Under the pieces are notes generated by a model. That model worked only from the letters and a program-made list of their open reading frames with translations, ran no database searches and was not told the origin of the DNA. The position numbers were made by a program, and so were the translations under genes. A DNA stretch of 64,000 nucleotides from contig NZ_FUXU01000010.1 of assembly GCF_900167155.1 (NCBI RefSeq), forward strand, positions 34,402-98,401, read 5' to 3'. The first letter of the stretch is position 1. The number at the start of each line of letters is the position of its first letter. This document shows positions 1 through 8,633 of this stretch, in pieces. The DNA is from Enterovibrio nigricans DSM 22720. GTDB taxonomy: Bacteria; Pseudomonadota; Gammaproteobacteria; Enterobacterales; Vibrionaceae.

Positions 1-156
1 CCACCTGTCGAGAAGGCTTTTGGGAAACAGCCATTTCCCCGTTACTTTTGTGGCGGGTAATACGCCATCATTGGCCAGGCTATAAACTTTCTTTTCATTA
101 AGGTCGAGATATTCAGCGACTTGTCGCGCATTCATAAATTCGGGGAAATCACTCAT
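1..156 (-). CDS. HTH (excisionase/MerR-like) DNA-binding protein, partial at window edge
   Basis: The first 52 codons of a minus-strand gene are visible before the window ends. The translation begins MSDFPEFMNARQVAEYLDL and continues into a helix-turn-helix of the excisionase type (NARQVAEYLDLNEKKVYSLA, then a GKWLFPKSLLDRW recognition wing). Its ATG at 156 overlaps the fdhD stop by 8 bases, so the two genes are translationally coupled. Known relatives beside fdhD carry a C-terminal periplasmic-binding-protein-like sensor domain, suggesting an oxyanion-sensing regulator. That domain lies outside the window and is only inferred. Confidence 0.75.
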   Translation of the reverse strand, partial: MSDFPEFMNARQVAEYLDLNEKKVYSLANDGVLPATKVTGKWLFPKSLLDRW

Positions 157-979
157 GTTTTCCGCCTTTCACATCGAACACAATGTTCTCAGCACCGTTA
201 AAAACCTGAAAACGATGGCCCTTGGCGCGGGCAATCATGGTAATCCCAAGCTGATTCGCGAGGTCATAGCCCATTTGGGTGACACCAGAGCGTGACAGCA
301 AAACAGGGATCCCCATTTGCGCGACCTTGATAACCATCTCTGAGGTGAGTCTCCCTGTCGTGTAGAAAACCTTGTCGTCACCGGATTCCCCTTCTAACCA
401 CATTTCACCGGTTAACGTATCAACGGCATTGTGCCTGCCGATATCTTCAACGAACGAGAGGATTTCTGTCCCTTTACACACGGCGCAACCATGAACAGCC
501 CCAGCGGCTTTATAGGTGTCGTTGTGGTGAGTCAGGGCTTCTAAAAGCCCATAAAGGGTAGATTGTTTGATGGTTGGCGTTTGAAGTTTAAGCGTTTCAA
601 GGCGTTTCATGACGTTACCAAACATGGTGCCTTGACCACACCCAGAGGTTACTGTTTTTTGCGAAAGTGTTTCTTCAATGCTTGCATTTTCTTCTCGCGT
701 CACCACGGCGGCGGACTGCGTTTCCCAATCGATAATCACCGAGTCCAGCGCATCTGCATCATTAATTAGCCCCTGATTTTTCAAATATCCAAGCACCAAC
801 ATATCGGGCCGCGCACCGAGCGTCATGAGTGTGACGATCTCTCTCCAGTTTAAATAAACGGTCAGTGCTCGTTCACACGCGATCTGTTTTGTTAGCGGAT
901 CCCCGTACTCGTCGTAAACCGTGACATCCGTGGTTTGCGGGACGTCGTGTTGTGTTTTTATCACTTTGGGGTGGGTCAT
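149..979 (-). CDS. fdhD: Formate dehydrogenase accessory sulfurtransferase FdhD
   Basis: A 276-residue FdhD. The family transfers sulfur from the IscS desulfurase to the molybdenum cofactor of formate dehydrogenase and is needed for enzyme activity. The sulfur-carrying CxxC loop is present (GAVHGCAVCKG, about residue 165), followed by FVEDIGRHNAVDTLTGE and the TTGRLTSEMV and GIPVLLSRSG segments typical of the family. It is transcribed away from the formate dehydrogenase structural genes and overlaps the following minus-strand HTH gene. Length and motifs fit an intact protein. Confidence 0.95.
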   Translation of the reverse strand: MTHPKVIKTQHDVPQTTDVTVYDEYGDPLTKQIACERALTVYLNWREIVTLMTLGARPDMLVLGYLKNQGLINDADALDSVIIDWETQSAAVVTREENASIEETLSQKTVTSGCGQGTMFGNVMKRLETLKLQTPTIKQSTLYGLLEALTHHNDTYKAAGAVHGCAVCKGTEILSFVEDIGRHNAVDTLTGEMWLEGESGDDKVFYTTGRLTSEMVIKVAQMGIPVLLSRSGVTQMGYDLANQLGITMIARAKGHRFQVFNGAENIVFDVKGGKHE

Positions 980-1036
980 ATCTCCGGCTTCCTTTGCATC
1001 GGGAGTCTTATCCAGGGTGAAGGAACAGAAGTAGCA

Positions 1037-1156
1037 ATTCCTGTTCCAGCCTTACTGATATTTTTGTCGCTGGTATGCGTTTTGCTTTTTGGTCTGTATC
1101 TGACACTGCATCAGATGGCATTTGAAGGCCGAAAAAATGCAAGGAGCGATACGTGA
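1037..1156 (+). CDS. Small single-pass membrane protein at the head of the formate dehydrogenase locus
   Basis: A short open frame ends in TGA at 1154-1156, overlapping the GTG start of the next gene (GTGA overlap). It encodes one strong hydrophobic helix (PALLIFLSLVCVLLFGLYL) followed by a polar tail, LHQMAFEGRKNARSDT. The start is unresolved: no in-frame ATG, GTG or TTG lies between 971 and the helix. A purine-rich AAGGAA at 1020-1025 precedes an ATT at 1037, used here as a provisional start; TTG 935 and GTG 971 lie antisense inside fdhD. The tight coupling to DUF3305 argues it is a real accessory gene. Function unknown. Confidence 0.5.
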   Translation: MPVPALLIFLSLVCVLLFGLYLTLHQMAFEGRKNARSDT

Positions 1157-1608
1157 CAGAAGTGATAAAAAGCCCCAACCAATGGCTGATCCAATACGAG
1201 TTGGTTAATGAAGACGTCGAAGTCGGACGGTGGATGACAACCCGCCGAACCGTGGGGCGTCTAAACCTCCCTACACAAGAAAGCGAAGTTGAGGAAGGGC
1301 TGCCTTCCTTGTTATTGACGCTCTATCGCGATGAGCGGACTGACTACCGTTTCAATCTCAGTTCCAGTGACCCTCACTTGTTTTTTATCTTTGAAGTGAA
1401 CGAGGACGAATCTGTGGTGCCGCTTAGGGTGTCCGCATCTCAAACAATCGCTGCGACGCATTTGGATGGGGATTACCTCGTATTAGCTGTGACCATACCT
1501 CTTGCGGTTCAAGCGTGGATGGAAGCCTTTATCGGGCGGCACGGTGAACTGATTGAAGAGCCTAAGAAGAAGCGCAAAAAAGGCGCGGGGAGGGCGAGTG
1601 GAAGATAA
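1153..1608 (+). CDS. DUF3305-like formate dehydrogenase accessory protein
   Basis: A 151-residue soluble protein starting at GTG 1153 behind AAGGAG (1141-1146). It has a WMTTRRTVGRL segment followed by beta-rich sequence, and a basic C-terminus (EEPKKKRKKGAGRASGR). Size, position and partner match the DUF3305 proteins that precede DUF3306 in proteobacterial formate dehydrogenase loci. The molecular role is not established. It overlaps the next gene by 11 bases. Family assignment is by context and general resemblance rather than a signature motif. Confidence 0.7.
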   Translation: MTEVIKSPNQWLIQYELVNEDVEVGRWMTTRRTVGRLNLPTQESEVEEGLPSLLLTLYRDERTDYRFNLSSSDPHLFFIFEVNEDESVVPLRVSASQTIAATHLDGDYLVLAVTIPLAVQAWMEAFIGRHGELIEEPKKKRKKGAGRASGR

Positions 1609-2206
1609 ACCATTTCTAAGTCGTTGGTCGAAACGCAAGCGTGAACAAGAACCGGAAGAGGAAGACACATCGATAGCCGAGGTGTCCGAAGACGTTATTG
1701 ATACAGAGATAGCGTTGGATACATCGGAGGAAGATGTTGAGGCGACCGAAGATGAGCCTGAACTGACGATGGAAGATGTCGGCAAGCTTAAAGACGGTGA
1801 TTCTGCAGTCGCGTTTCTCGCCAAGGGAATCTCTGCTGAAGTGAAAAAAGCGGCGCTGAGAAAGTTGTTTCAGGGCGAGGCCTACCATGTGCTCGATGGG
1901 ATGAATGATTACGATCTCGACTACTCGAAAGCGAAAAATCTGACGGCGGAAGCCGCTCAGGCGTTGCGGCATTGGACTAAAGACAAGCTGGAAAGTGTCA
2001 AGGAGGAGGCGCTCGATAAGCTGCAGCAAGAACAAGAAACATCACCCAATGCAGAGCAACCAGTAAAGCCAATGACGCAGGAAGAGAATGAGCTTGTTGA
2101 AGATGGGACAAAAAGTACCCATGAGGAAAAAAGGGACATTTTGTCTGATGAGGTGGGACAAATTGTCTCACCCGAACAACAGGAAAAGAATTCAGACGGA
2201 TCCTGA
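1598..2206 (+). CDS. DUF3306-family formate dehydrogenase accessory protein
   Basis: A 202-residue acidic protein. The start chosen is GTG 1598, behind a GGGGAGGGCGA ribosome binding site; it gives the N-terminus VEDKPFLSRWSKRKRE, where FLSRWSRRK is the hallmark of DUF3306. An acidic low-complexity stretch follows, then a helical core (AALRKLFQGEAYHVLDGMND YDLDY, about residues 83-107) and a disordered Glu/Gln-rich tail. The family occurs only in formate dehydrogenase neighbourhoods; its biochemical role is unknown. The upstream frame is open, but the longer form lacks the family N-terminus. Confidence 0.8.
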   Translation: MEDKPFLSRWSKRKREQEPEEEDTSIAEVSEDVIDTEIALDTSEEDVEATEDEPELTMEDVGKLKDGDSAVAFLAKGISAEVKKAALRKLFQGEAYHVLDGMNDYDLDYSKAKNLTAEAAQALRHWTKDKLESVKEEALDKLQQEQETSPNAEQPVKPMTQEENELVEDGTKSTHEEKRDILSDEVGQIVSPEQQEKNSDGS

Positions 2207-2333
2207 CTCCGTTTAGGTCATTTTTTTCTTTTCAATGCTGGTTCGGTACTTGCTCTTACTACTCTGCGTTATTTGAAAGTTTTTTCTCCCGCAGTGTTTG
2301 AAGAGCATCTTGGTTGATTAACAAGCGGAATAG

Positions 2334-2362
2334 TTCGCTAACGGACAGGTTTCGCTAACGGA
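2334..2362. repeat. Direct repeat of TTCGCTAACGGA in the leader of the polyferredoxin gene
   Basis: TTCGCTAACGGA occurs at 2334-2345 and again, exactly, at 2351-2362, a 17-base period. It lies about 70-100 bases before the ATG at 2432, in a 225-base gap without a gene. A CGTTAACG palindrome follows at about 2376. The spacing would suit a dimeric activator site, but no regulator is recognised. Confidence 0.5.
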
Positions 2363-2431
2363 TTAAACGCGAAGCCGTTAACGCCAAAGAAAAAGCCAGC
2401 GCAAATTACCCCAGCGCAAGGGTGGAGAAAT

Positions 2432-4198
2432 ATGGACGTAAATAACAAGGCAGTCAGCACTTTTGTAGGTAAAGCATCACAACCAGCAACAAAAGAAACC
2501 TTAACTCAAAAAAACATAACCAAAGAGACAATGTCGACAGCAGAACAATCAATCGCAAAGGTTGTAGAGGATCAATCCAACATAGATAACGCTGCGCGCT
2601 TAGAAGCGATGCAGCGCTCTGTGCGTAGAGGAAATCTGATCCCTCCTACTGTGAGTTTTGAGTCACGTGGTATCACCTTGGTGGTGGGCGAGGGTGATGC
2701 GGTGTCGCGTTTTGCTGCATCTATGCTCTCTGAGTCATGTAACCACAGCGTATTCCTGTATATGGATGATTCGTCATACAGCCTGCCTCACGATATGCAG
2801 CCATATCATGCGTCGGCGGTTCGGATTTCTGGTTTCTTGGGCGCGTTTGATGTGTCGGTGACCCACAATATGACCGAGCAGAATTTGGCGAAAATAGCAG
2901 TGGGAACCTCGCATTTTGATTTGATCGTTGATTTGACAAAAAGCGGGCTACATAACGCGGAGCTTCCACCTTTGGGTTACTACGCGGTTGGACGAGGCGT
3001 GGTAGAAGAGGCTGACGCCATTGAGGCGGTTTCAGACACAGTCGGTACGTTTGATAAACCGAAGTACTTCCGGCTTGATACGGATAAATGCGCGCACTTT
3101 TCTCGTGGAATAGAAGGATGTACGCGTTGCATAGATGCCTGTTCGGCGAATGCGCTTGAGTCGGTAAAAAACAAAATCACGATTAACCCGTATCTATGTC
3201 AGGGACTTGGGTCGTGCTCAACGGCATGCCCGACAGAAGCCATCAGTTATGCGTTGCCCGAAGCGGAACACACGCAGCAATTCGTTCACCAACTATTGGG
3301 TCACTACTCGAAGGCTGGGGGCGCGTTTCCGATCATTCTATTTTATGCAGAAGCAGATGAAGCCTTCGTCAATCAGCACTTAGCTAATTTACCTTCAAAT
3401 CTGTTGCCCGTGAGATTGGAAGAGCTGGCATCAGTTGGCATAGATACTTGGTTTAGCGCGATAGCGTCTGGTGCCTCTCAGGTACTCTTGCTGGAAACCG
3501 ACACACTTCATCCGAAAACTCGAAACGTGTTGGACGGCGAACTTGCCATTGCCTCGGGTTTTTTGACTAACCTCGGTATGCCAACACAATGTGTCGCGCT
3601 GTTTAACCCGAATCATCTCACTTCATTTTCTTTTCTATCGCAGCCTGCAACGTCCGGCTCAGCCCCCATTTCCGGAAGCAAACGTGACAGATTAGCGGCT
3701 GCATTAGATGCCTTATCAGAGGGGCACGATTTAACGACGCGTAGTGAGGTTCCTTTGGGGGCACCGTTTGGGCGCATTGAAATCGATACCCAAGACTGCA
3801 CGTTGTGCATGGGGTGTGTGGCGGTTTGTCCGACAGATGCACTTAATGCCCTCGGTGATACACCGGGTATTGCGTTTAGAGAGCAGGACTGCGTGCAATG
3901 TGGGCTGTGTGAAAAAAGCTGCCCCGAATCGGTCATTACCCTTTCACCTGGATTCAATTGGGATACGGAATCTCGCCAAGCTCGGAACGTTATTCATCAA
4001 GAAGCCGCTGCGGAATGTATTCGCTGCGGTAAACCTTACGCGCCCGCTTCGATGGTCAACATGTTGATCGAAAAGCTGCGTAGTCACAGCCATTTCCAGG
4101 ACGACGCCATTAAACGGTTATCAATGTGTGAGGACTGCCGAGTTCGCGACATTGTATCCGATTTGGCGGAGCACCCTGAAAAGCAACTCAAGCTATAG
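2432..4198 (+). CDS. 4Fe-4S polyferredoxin of the formate dehydrogenase locus
   Basis: A 588-residue cytoplasmic iron-sulfur protein. Two pairs of ferredoxin motifs are visible: CTRCIDACSANAL and CQGLGSCSTACPTEAI near residues 230-280, then CTLCMGCVAVCPTDAL and CVQCGLCEKSCPESVI near 455-505. Two further Cys pairs (CIRCGK, CEDCR) lie at the C-terminus. Proteins of this form precede the TorD-like chaperone in Vibrio and Shewanella formate dehydrogenase loci and probably carry electrons or assist maturation; that role is inferred. The N-terminal 50 residues are Ser/Thr-rich and poorly conserved in appearance, so the later ATG at 2531 is a possible alternative start. Confidence 0.85.
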   Translation: MDVNNKAVSTFVGKASQPATKETLTQKNITKETMSTAEQSIAKVVEDQSNIDNAARLEAMQRSVRRGNLIPPTVSFESRGITLVVGEGDAVSRFAASMLSESCNHSVFLYMDDSSYSLPHDMQPYHASAVRISGFLGAFDVSVTHNMTEQNLAKIAVGTSHFDLIVDLTKSGLHNAELPPLGYYAVGRGVVEEADAIEAVSDTVGTFDKPKYFRLDTDKCAHFSRGIEGCTRCIDACSANALESVKNKITINPYLCQGLGSCSTACPTEAISYALPEAEHTQQFVHQLLGHYSKAGGAFPIILFYAEADEAFVNQHLANLPSNLLPVRLEELASVGIDTWFSAIASGASQVLLLETDTLHPKTRNVLDGELAIASGFLTNLGMPTQCVALFNPNHLTSFSFLSQPATSGSAPISGSKRDRLAAALDALSEGHDLTTRSEVPLGAPFGRIEIDTQDCTLCMGCVAVCPTDALNALGDTPGIAFREQDCVQCGLCEKSCPESVITLSPGFNWDTESRQARNVIHQEAAAECIRCGKPYAPASMVNMLIEKLRSHSHFQDDAIKRLSMCEDCRVRDIVSDLAEHPEKQLKL

Positions 4199-4207
4199 GA
4201 GGCGGAA

Positions 4208-4822
4208 ATGGCGATGCAAGAGACGATTCAAATCGACGATATCAGCAACGAAGAGAACCAAATCCGCCAAAGCATTTATAGCTTACTGGCTCACTTGTTC
4301 AGACAACCCCCAGACGCTCAAACGTTGGAGTGGTTATCGACCGTCGAGATTGATGGCGATGAGCACGTACTGGGCATGGCTGCAGCGTGGTCAGTGCTCA
4401 AGCTTTCCGCGGCAAAAACCAATGCTCTACAGAGTGCAGATGAATATCAGCTTGTATTTATTGGTGTAGGCAGGGGGGAGATTGTCCCGTTTGGGTCTTG
4501 GTATCTCACGGGCTCTCTAATGGAGTTGCCGCTTGCCATTTTGCGGCAGGATTTACGTCGATTGGGCTTTGAGCGTCAGCAAGAGACGAAAGAGCCAGAA
4601 GACCACATTGCGGCATTGCTGGAGGTGATGGCAATGCTACTGGAAGACACGGAATCTAGTGAGCAGGCGGCGTTTTTTAATCGCCACCTCGCGCCTTGGT
4701 TCGAGACGTTTTGTGATGATGTCAAGCAAGCCCCGTCGTCGGTGTTTTACACCGCAGTGGCTGAGTTGGCCAAGCAATTCCTCATTATAGAAAAGACCCG
4801 TTTTACACAGCGCCCTTGGTAA
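4208..4822 (+). CDS. TorD/DmsD-family molybdoenzyme chaperone
   Basis: A 204-residue all-helical protein behind an AGGAGGCGGA ribosome binding site 9 bases after the previous stop. It shows the family features FGSWYLTGSLMELPLAILR and the EPEDHIAALLEVM motif (about residues 136-148), which corresponds to the conserved E-x-D-H signature of TorD-like chaperones. Such proteins bind the Tat signal peptide of a molybdoenzyme and hold export until the cofactor is inserted. The likely client is the FdhA encoded just downstream, and possibly the small Tat-motif protein between them. Confidence 0.88.
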   Translation: MAMQETIQIDDISNEENQIRQSIYSLLAHLFRQPPDAQTLEWLSTVEIDGDEHVLGMAAAWSVLKLSAAKTNALQSADEYQLVFIGVGRGEIVPFGSWYLTGSLMELPLAILRQDLRRLGFERQQETKEPEDHIAALLEVMAMLLEDTESSEQAAFFNRHLAPWFETFCDDVKQAPSSVFYTAVAELAKQFLIIEKTRFTQRPW

Positions 4823-4872
4823 ACCTCGCGGTTAGCTAACAACATGGTGCTGGGAAGCATAAGGAGCAAGTT

Positions 4873-5082
4873 ATGTCGGATAGCAAGAAAGAAACAGAAA
4901 AGCAGAGTGAATCTCGGCGTCAGTTTCTCAAGGGACTGGGTGTTGCAGCAGCGGCAAGTGCGGTTTCAACGGTAGCGAGCACATCGGCACAGGCTGATGT
5001 GGTTGAGGTGAAGCCGGAAGACAAACCAGCGTCAGGCTATCGCGAAACGCAACATATTCGTGACTATTACGACTCTCTGTAA
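4873..5082 (+). CDS. Small Tat-signal protein of the formate dehydrogenase region
   Basis: A 69-residue protein made of a twin-arginine signal (SRRQFLKGLGVAAAASA) and a short mature part ending GYRETQHIRDYYDSL. This is the pattern of the small 'formate dehydrogenase region Tat target' family, in which the GYRET-HIRDYY tail is conserved. It sits between the chaperone gene and fdhA with its own ribosome binding site (AAGGAG, about 4860). It may be a small subunit or assembly factor exported with FdhA; its precise function is not known. Confidence 0.85.
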   Translation: MSDSKKETEKQSESRRQFLKGLGVAAAASAVSTVASTSAQADVVEVKPEDKPASGYRETQHIRDYYDSL

Positions 5083-5108
5083 CCCACTGTGATGGATGGA
5101 GTTTGAAA

Positions 5109-7964
5109 ATGAAACTAACCAAACGTTCAGATTCAGTCAGTAAGGATGAAAAACAGCTGGGTGTCTCTCGCCGTGCCTTTATGCGCAATTCCACCCTCGC
5201 AGCAGCAGGTGGGGTGGCAGCGGCAGGCATGTTTGCTCCCGGTATGATGAAAAAAGCCAGTGCAAAGGATGTTGACTCCAGCAAACCAAAAGAAATGAAG
5301 CGTACCATCTGTACCCACTGCTCCGTGGGTTGCGGTGTGTATGCTGGTGTTCAAGATGGTGTCTGGACAGATCAAGAGCCTGCATTTGATCACCCATTTA
5401 ATGCGGGTGGTCACTGTGCAAAAGGGGCTGCGTTGCGTGAGCACGGTCATGGTGCGCGTCGATTGAAATACCCCATGAAGCTGGTGGACGGAAAATGGCA
5501 AAAGATCAGCTGGGATCAGGCCATTACCGAGGTCGGTGATAAGGTTCTGGAAATTCGTGAGAAGCTTGGGCCAGACTCGATCTACTTTCTAGGTTCTGCG
5601 AAGTTCAATAATGAACAGGCCTACCTCTTCAGAAAAATGGCGTCCCTTTGGGGAACCAACAATGTCGATCACCAAGCGCGTATTTGTCACTCCACCACGG
5701 TTGCAGGCGTAGCAAATACGTGGGGCTATGGTGCAATGACGAACTCGTTCAATGACATGCATAACTGCAAATCGGTGCTATTCATTGGTTCGAATCCGGC
5801 GGAAGCACACCCCGTTGCCATGCAACACATTCTGATCGCCAAAGAGAAGAATGACTGCAAAATTGTGGTAGCCGATCCACGTCGTTCTCGCACGGCGGCA
5901 AAAGCCGATCATCATTTCTACCTTCGTCCGGGTACGGATATCGCGGTTGTTTGGGGTTTGCTCTGGCACATTTTCAAAAACAACTGGGAAGATAAAGAAT
6001 TCATCCATCAGCGTGTGTTCGGCATGGATGAAATTCGTGAAGAAGTCGCCAAGTGGCCACCGGAAGTGGTGGAGCGTGTTTCTGGTGCAACCCCCGAACA
6101 AATGGAAACTGCCGCGAAAATGCTGGCGCAGAACCGCCCGGGTTGTGTGGTCTGGTGTATGGGCGGTACCCAACATACCACGGGGAACAACAATACCCGA
6201 GCTTACTGCATACTCGAACTTGCGCTAGGGAATCTCGGCAGAGCGGGAGGCGGTGCCAATATCTTCCGTGGGCACGATAATGTTCAAGGTGCAACGGACC
6301 TCGGTGTTTTGTCTCATACTCTTCCTGGTTATTACGGACTGTCTGAAGGTGCTTGGAAGCACTGGTCAAAAGTATGGGAAGTGGATTTTGACTGGGTAAA
6401 AGGTCGCTATGACCCAAGCGAATACGAAGGTACTTATCCGATGCACAGTGCAGGGATCCCTGTCTCGCGTTGGATAGACGGTGTATTAGAAGACAAAGAT
6501 AAGATCGCGCAGAAGAACAACATCAGTGCCATGTTCTACTGGGGCCATGCGGTGAACTCGCAAACCCGCGGTCAGGATATGCGTAAAGCAATGAACGAGT
6601 TGGAGATGATGGTCATTGTGGACCCTTATCCCACCGTTGCCGCCGTTATGAACCAACGTAAAAACGGCGTCTATCTTCTGCCTGCGACCACCCAGTTTGA
6701 AACGTTTGGTTCGGTTACAGCCTCTAACCGTTCAATTCAGTGGCGAGACAAAGTCATTGAGCCATTGTTCGATTCAAAACCTGATCATGAAATCATGTAT
6801 CTGCTTTCTAAGAAGCTTGGTTTCTCCGATCAGCTATTCAAGAACATCCAAATCAATGGGACAGAGCCAGTCATCGAAGACATTACCCGCGAGTTTAATC
6901 GGGGAATGTGGACGATAGGCATGACAGGACAAAGCCCAGAGCGGCTGAAGCTTCATCAACAGAACTGGCATACCTTTAACTTTACGTCGTTGGAAGCAGA
7001 AGGTGGCCCATTGAACGGTGAAACCTACGGCCTGCCTTGGCCGTGCTGGGGAACGCCAGAACTGGGGCACCCTGGCTCTCATATTCTTTATGACACGTCG
7101 AAAGAAGTCGCACGAGGCGGCGGTAACTTCCGTGCCCGCTTCGGGGTGGAATATGAAGGTAAAAACCTGTTGGCTGTGGACAGCTATTCCAAAGGGTGCG
7201 AGCTGGAAGATGGCTACCCAGAATTTACCGACAAGATGCTCAAGCAACTCGGCTGGTGGGATGATTTGACCGCAGAAGAGAAAGCTGCCGCAGAAGGCAA
7301 GAACTGGAAAACAGACCTGTCAGGTGGCATTCAGCGTGTCGCGATCAAACACGGTTGTATGCCGTACGGAAATGCGAAAGCGCGTGCGATTGTCTGGACT
7401 TTCCCAGACCGCGTGCCACTTCACAGAGAGCCGCTGTTTACGCCGCGTCGCGATCTTATTGCGGAATACCCAACTTGGGATGACAAAGCGGATATCTACC
7501 GTTTGCCCACGCTCTACAAATCGATTCAGGACATTGATGTTGCCTCCGAGTACCCAATCATTCTTACGTCTGGACGAATCGTTGAGTATGAAGGTGGTGG
7601 TGAAGAAACCCGTTCTAACCCTTGGCTTGCGACGTTACAACGCGAGATGTTTGTTGAAATCAACATTGTGGATGCAAACAACATCGGCATTAAAGACGGA
7701 CAGGATGTTTGGGTTGAAGGTGCGGAAAAAGGCCGCGTGAAAGTGAAAGCGATGATCACTCCTCGCGTAAAAGAAGGGCTGGCATTTATGCCGTTCCACT
7801 TTGGTGGCGTGTTCGAAGGCGAGAGTTTGCTGTCAAAATACCCAGAAGGCTCTCAGCCTTATGTTGTGGGTGAAGCGGCGAATACGGCAACGACCTATGG
7901 TTATGACCCTGTGACAGTGATGCAGGAAACCAAGGTTACCCTTTGCAAAATCTCAGCAGCATAA
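5109..7964 (+). CDS. fdhA: Formate dehydrogenase catalytic subunit, Mo/W-bis-MGD, cysteine type
   Basis: A 951-residue molybdopterin oxidoreductase. An N-terminal Tat signal (SRRAFMRNSTLAAAGG, about residues 20-35) predicts export to the periplasm. The 4Fe-4S domain is CTHCSVGCGVYAG plus GGHCAKGAA (about residues 62-110). The metal ligand is cysteine in HQARICHSTTVAG (about residue 193), where E. coli FdhF and FdnG use selenocysteine; no in-frame TGA occurs. The C-terminal molybdopterin-dinucleotide binding domain follows (PIILTSGRIVEYEGGGEETR). ATG 5109 was chosen over TTG 5103 because of its spacing from GATGGAG. It heads the structural genes fdhA-fdhB-fdhC. Confidence 0.95.
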   Translation: MKLTKRSDSVSKDEKQLGVSRRAFMRNSTLAAAGGVAAAGMFAPGMMKKASAKDVDSSKPKEMKRTICTHCSVGCGVYAGVQDGVWTDQEPAFDHPFNAGGHCAKGAALREHGHGARRLKYPMKLVDGKWQKISWDQAITEVGDKVLEIREKLGPDSIYFLGSAKFNNEQAYLFRKMASLWGTNNVDHQARICHSTTVAGVANTWGYGAMTNSFNDMHNCKSVLFIGSNPAEAHPVAMQHILIAKEKNDCKIVVADPRRSRTAAKADHHFYLRPGTDIAVVWGLLWHIFKNNWEDKEFIHQRVFGMDEIREEVAKWPPEVVERVSGATPEQMETAAKMLAQNRPGCVVWCMGGTQHTTGNNNTRAYCILELALGNLGRAGGGANIFRGHDNVQGATDLGVLSHTLPGYYGLSEGAWKHWSKVWEVDFDWVKGRYDPSEYEGTYPMHSAGIPVSRWIDGVLEDKDKIAQKNNISAMFYWGHAVNSQTRGQDMRKAMNELEMMVIVDPYPTVAAVMNQRKNGVYLLPATTQFETFGSVTASNRSIQWRDKVIEPLFDSKPDHEIMYLLSKKLGFSDQLFKNIQINGTEPVIEDITREFNRGMWTIGMTGQSPERLKLHQQNWHTFNFTSLEAEGGPLNGETYGLPWPCWGTPELGHPGSHILYDTSKEVARGGGNFRARFGVEYEGKNLLAVDSYSKGCELEDGYPEFTDKMLKQLGWWDDLTAEEKAAAEGKNWKTDLSGGIQRVAIKHGCMPYGNAKARAIVWTFPDRVPLHREPLFTPRRDLIAEYPTWDDKADIYRLPTLYKSIQDIDVASEYPIILTSGRIVEYEGGGEETRSNPWLATLQREMFVEINIVDANNIGIKDGQDVWVEGAEKGRVKVKAMITPRVKEGLAFMPFHFGGVFEGESLLSKYPEGSQPYVVGEAANTATTYGYDPVTVMQETKVTLCKISAA

Positions 7965-7979
7965 CGGAGGGAACACATT

Positions 7980-8588
7980 ATGGCTGATATGAAATTTCTC
8001 TGCGATACCAAACGCTGCATCGAGTGCAACGGGTGTGTGACCGCATGTTCGAACGCAAACTCAGAAGTGGTGACGTGGGGTATTCAACGTCGTCGTGTTG
8101 TGACGCTGAATGATGGTGAGCCGGGTGAAAACTCGATTTCCGTAGCCTGTATGCATTGTGCAGATGCGCCATGCATGGCGGTTTGCCCAGCGGACTGTTT
8201 TTATCGCACTGATGAAGGCATCGTGCTGCACAACAAAGAAACCTGTATCGGTTGTGGCTATTGTTTGTTTGCTTGTCCGTTTGGTGCCCCGCAATTCCCA
8301 AGTACAGCAGCGTTTGGTGAGCGTGGGAAAATGGACAAATGCACCTTCTGTGCAGGTGGGCCAGCCCCCGACGGTTCTGCGGAAGAGAAAGAACTCTACG
8401 GCGCGAATCGTATTGCGGAAGGTAAGTTGCCATTGTGCGCAGAGTTTTGCTCAACCAAAGCACTTCTAGCGGGTGATGCGTCGAAAATTTCGGACATTTT
8501 CCGTCAACGGGTGGTCGAGCGTGGCGCGAAAGGTGCGGGTTGGACGGATGGTGATGAGCTTGCATACGACGCTTCAGGTAACTCATAA
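7980..8588 (+). CDS. fdhB: Formate dehydrogenase iron-sulfur subunit
   Basis: A 202-residue electron-transfer subunit with four 4Fe-4S cysteine clusters: CDTKRCIECNGCVTAC, CMHCADAPCMAVCPADC, CIGCGYCLFACPFGAP and the split CTFC...CAEFC pair. It starts 15 bases after fdhA behind GGAGGG. No Tat signal or C-terminal membrane anchor is visible, so it is expected to travel with FdhA and pass electrons to the cytochrome b subunit. This compact form is typical of Vibrio/Shewanella/Wolinella enzymes and shorter than E. coli FdnH. Confidence 0.93.
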   Translation: MADMKFLCDTKRCIECNGCVTACSNANSEVVTWGIQRRRVVTLNDGEPGENSISVACMHCADAPCMAVCPADCFYRTDEGIVLHNKETCIGCGYCLFACPFGAPQFPSTAAFGERGKMDKCTFCAGGPAPDGSAEEKELYGANRIAEGKLPLCAEFCSTKALLAGDASKISDIFRQRVVERGAKGAGWTDGDELAYDASGNS

Positions 8589-8633
8589 GCATGGAAAATG
8601 GCGGGCAGGTGCTCGCCATTTTGAGGAGGAAAT

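Noticed and set aside
1483..1824. Ser-rich minus-strand ORF opposite DUF3305/3306
   Set aside because: It is the antisense of acidic repeats in real genes, without a ribosome binding site.
5109..7964. Selenocysteine in formate dehydrogenase
   Set aside because: The frame is open throughout and the active-site position is Cys (ARICHS); no in-frame TGA is present.
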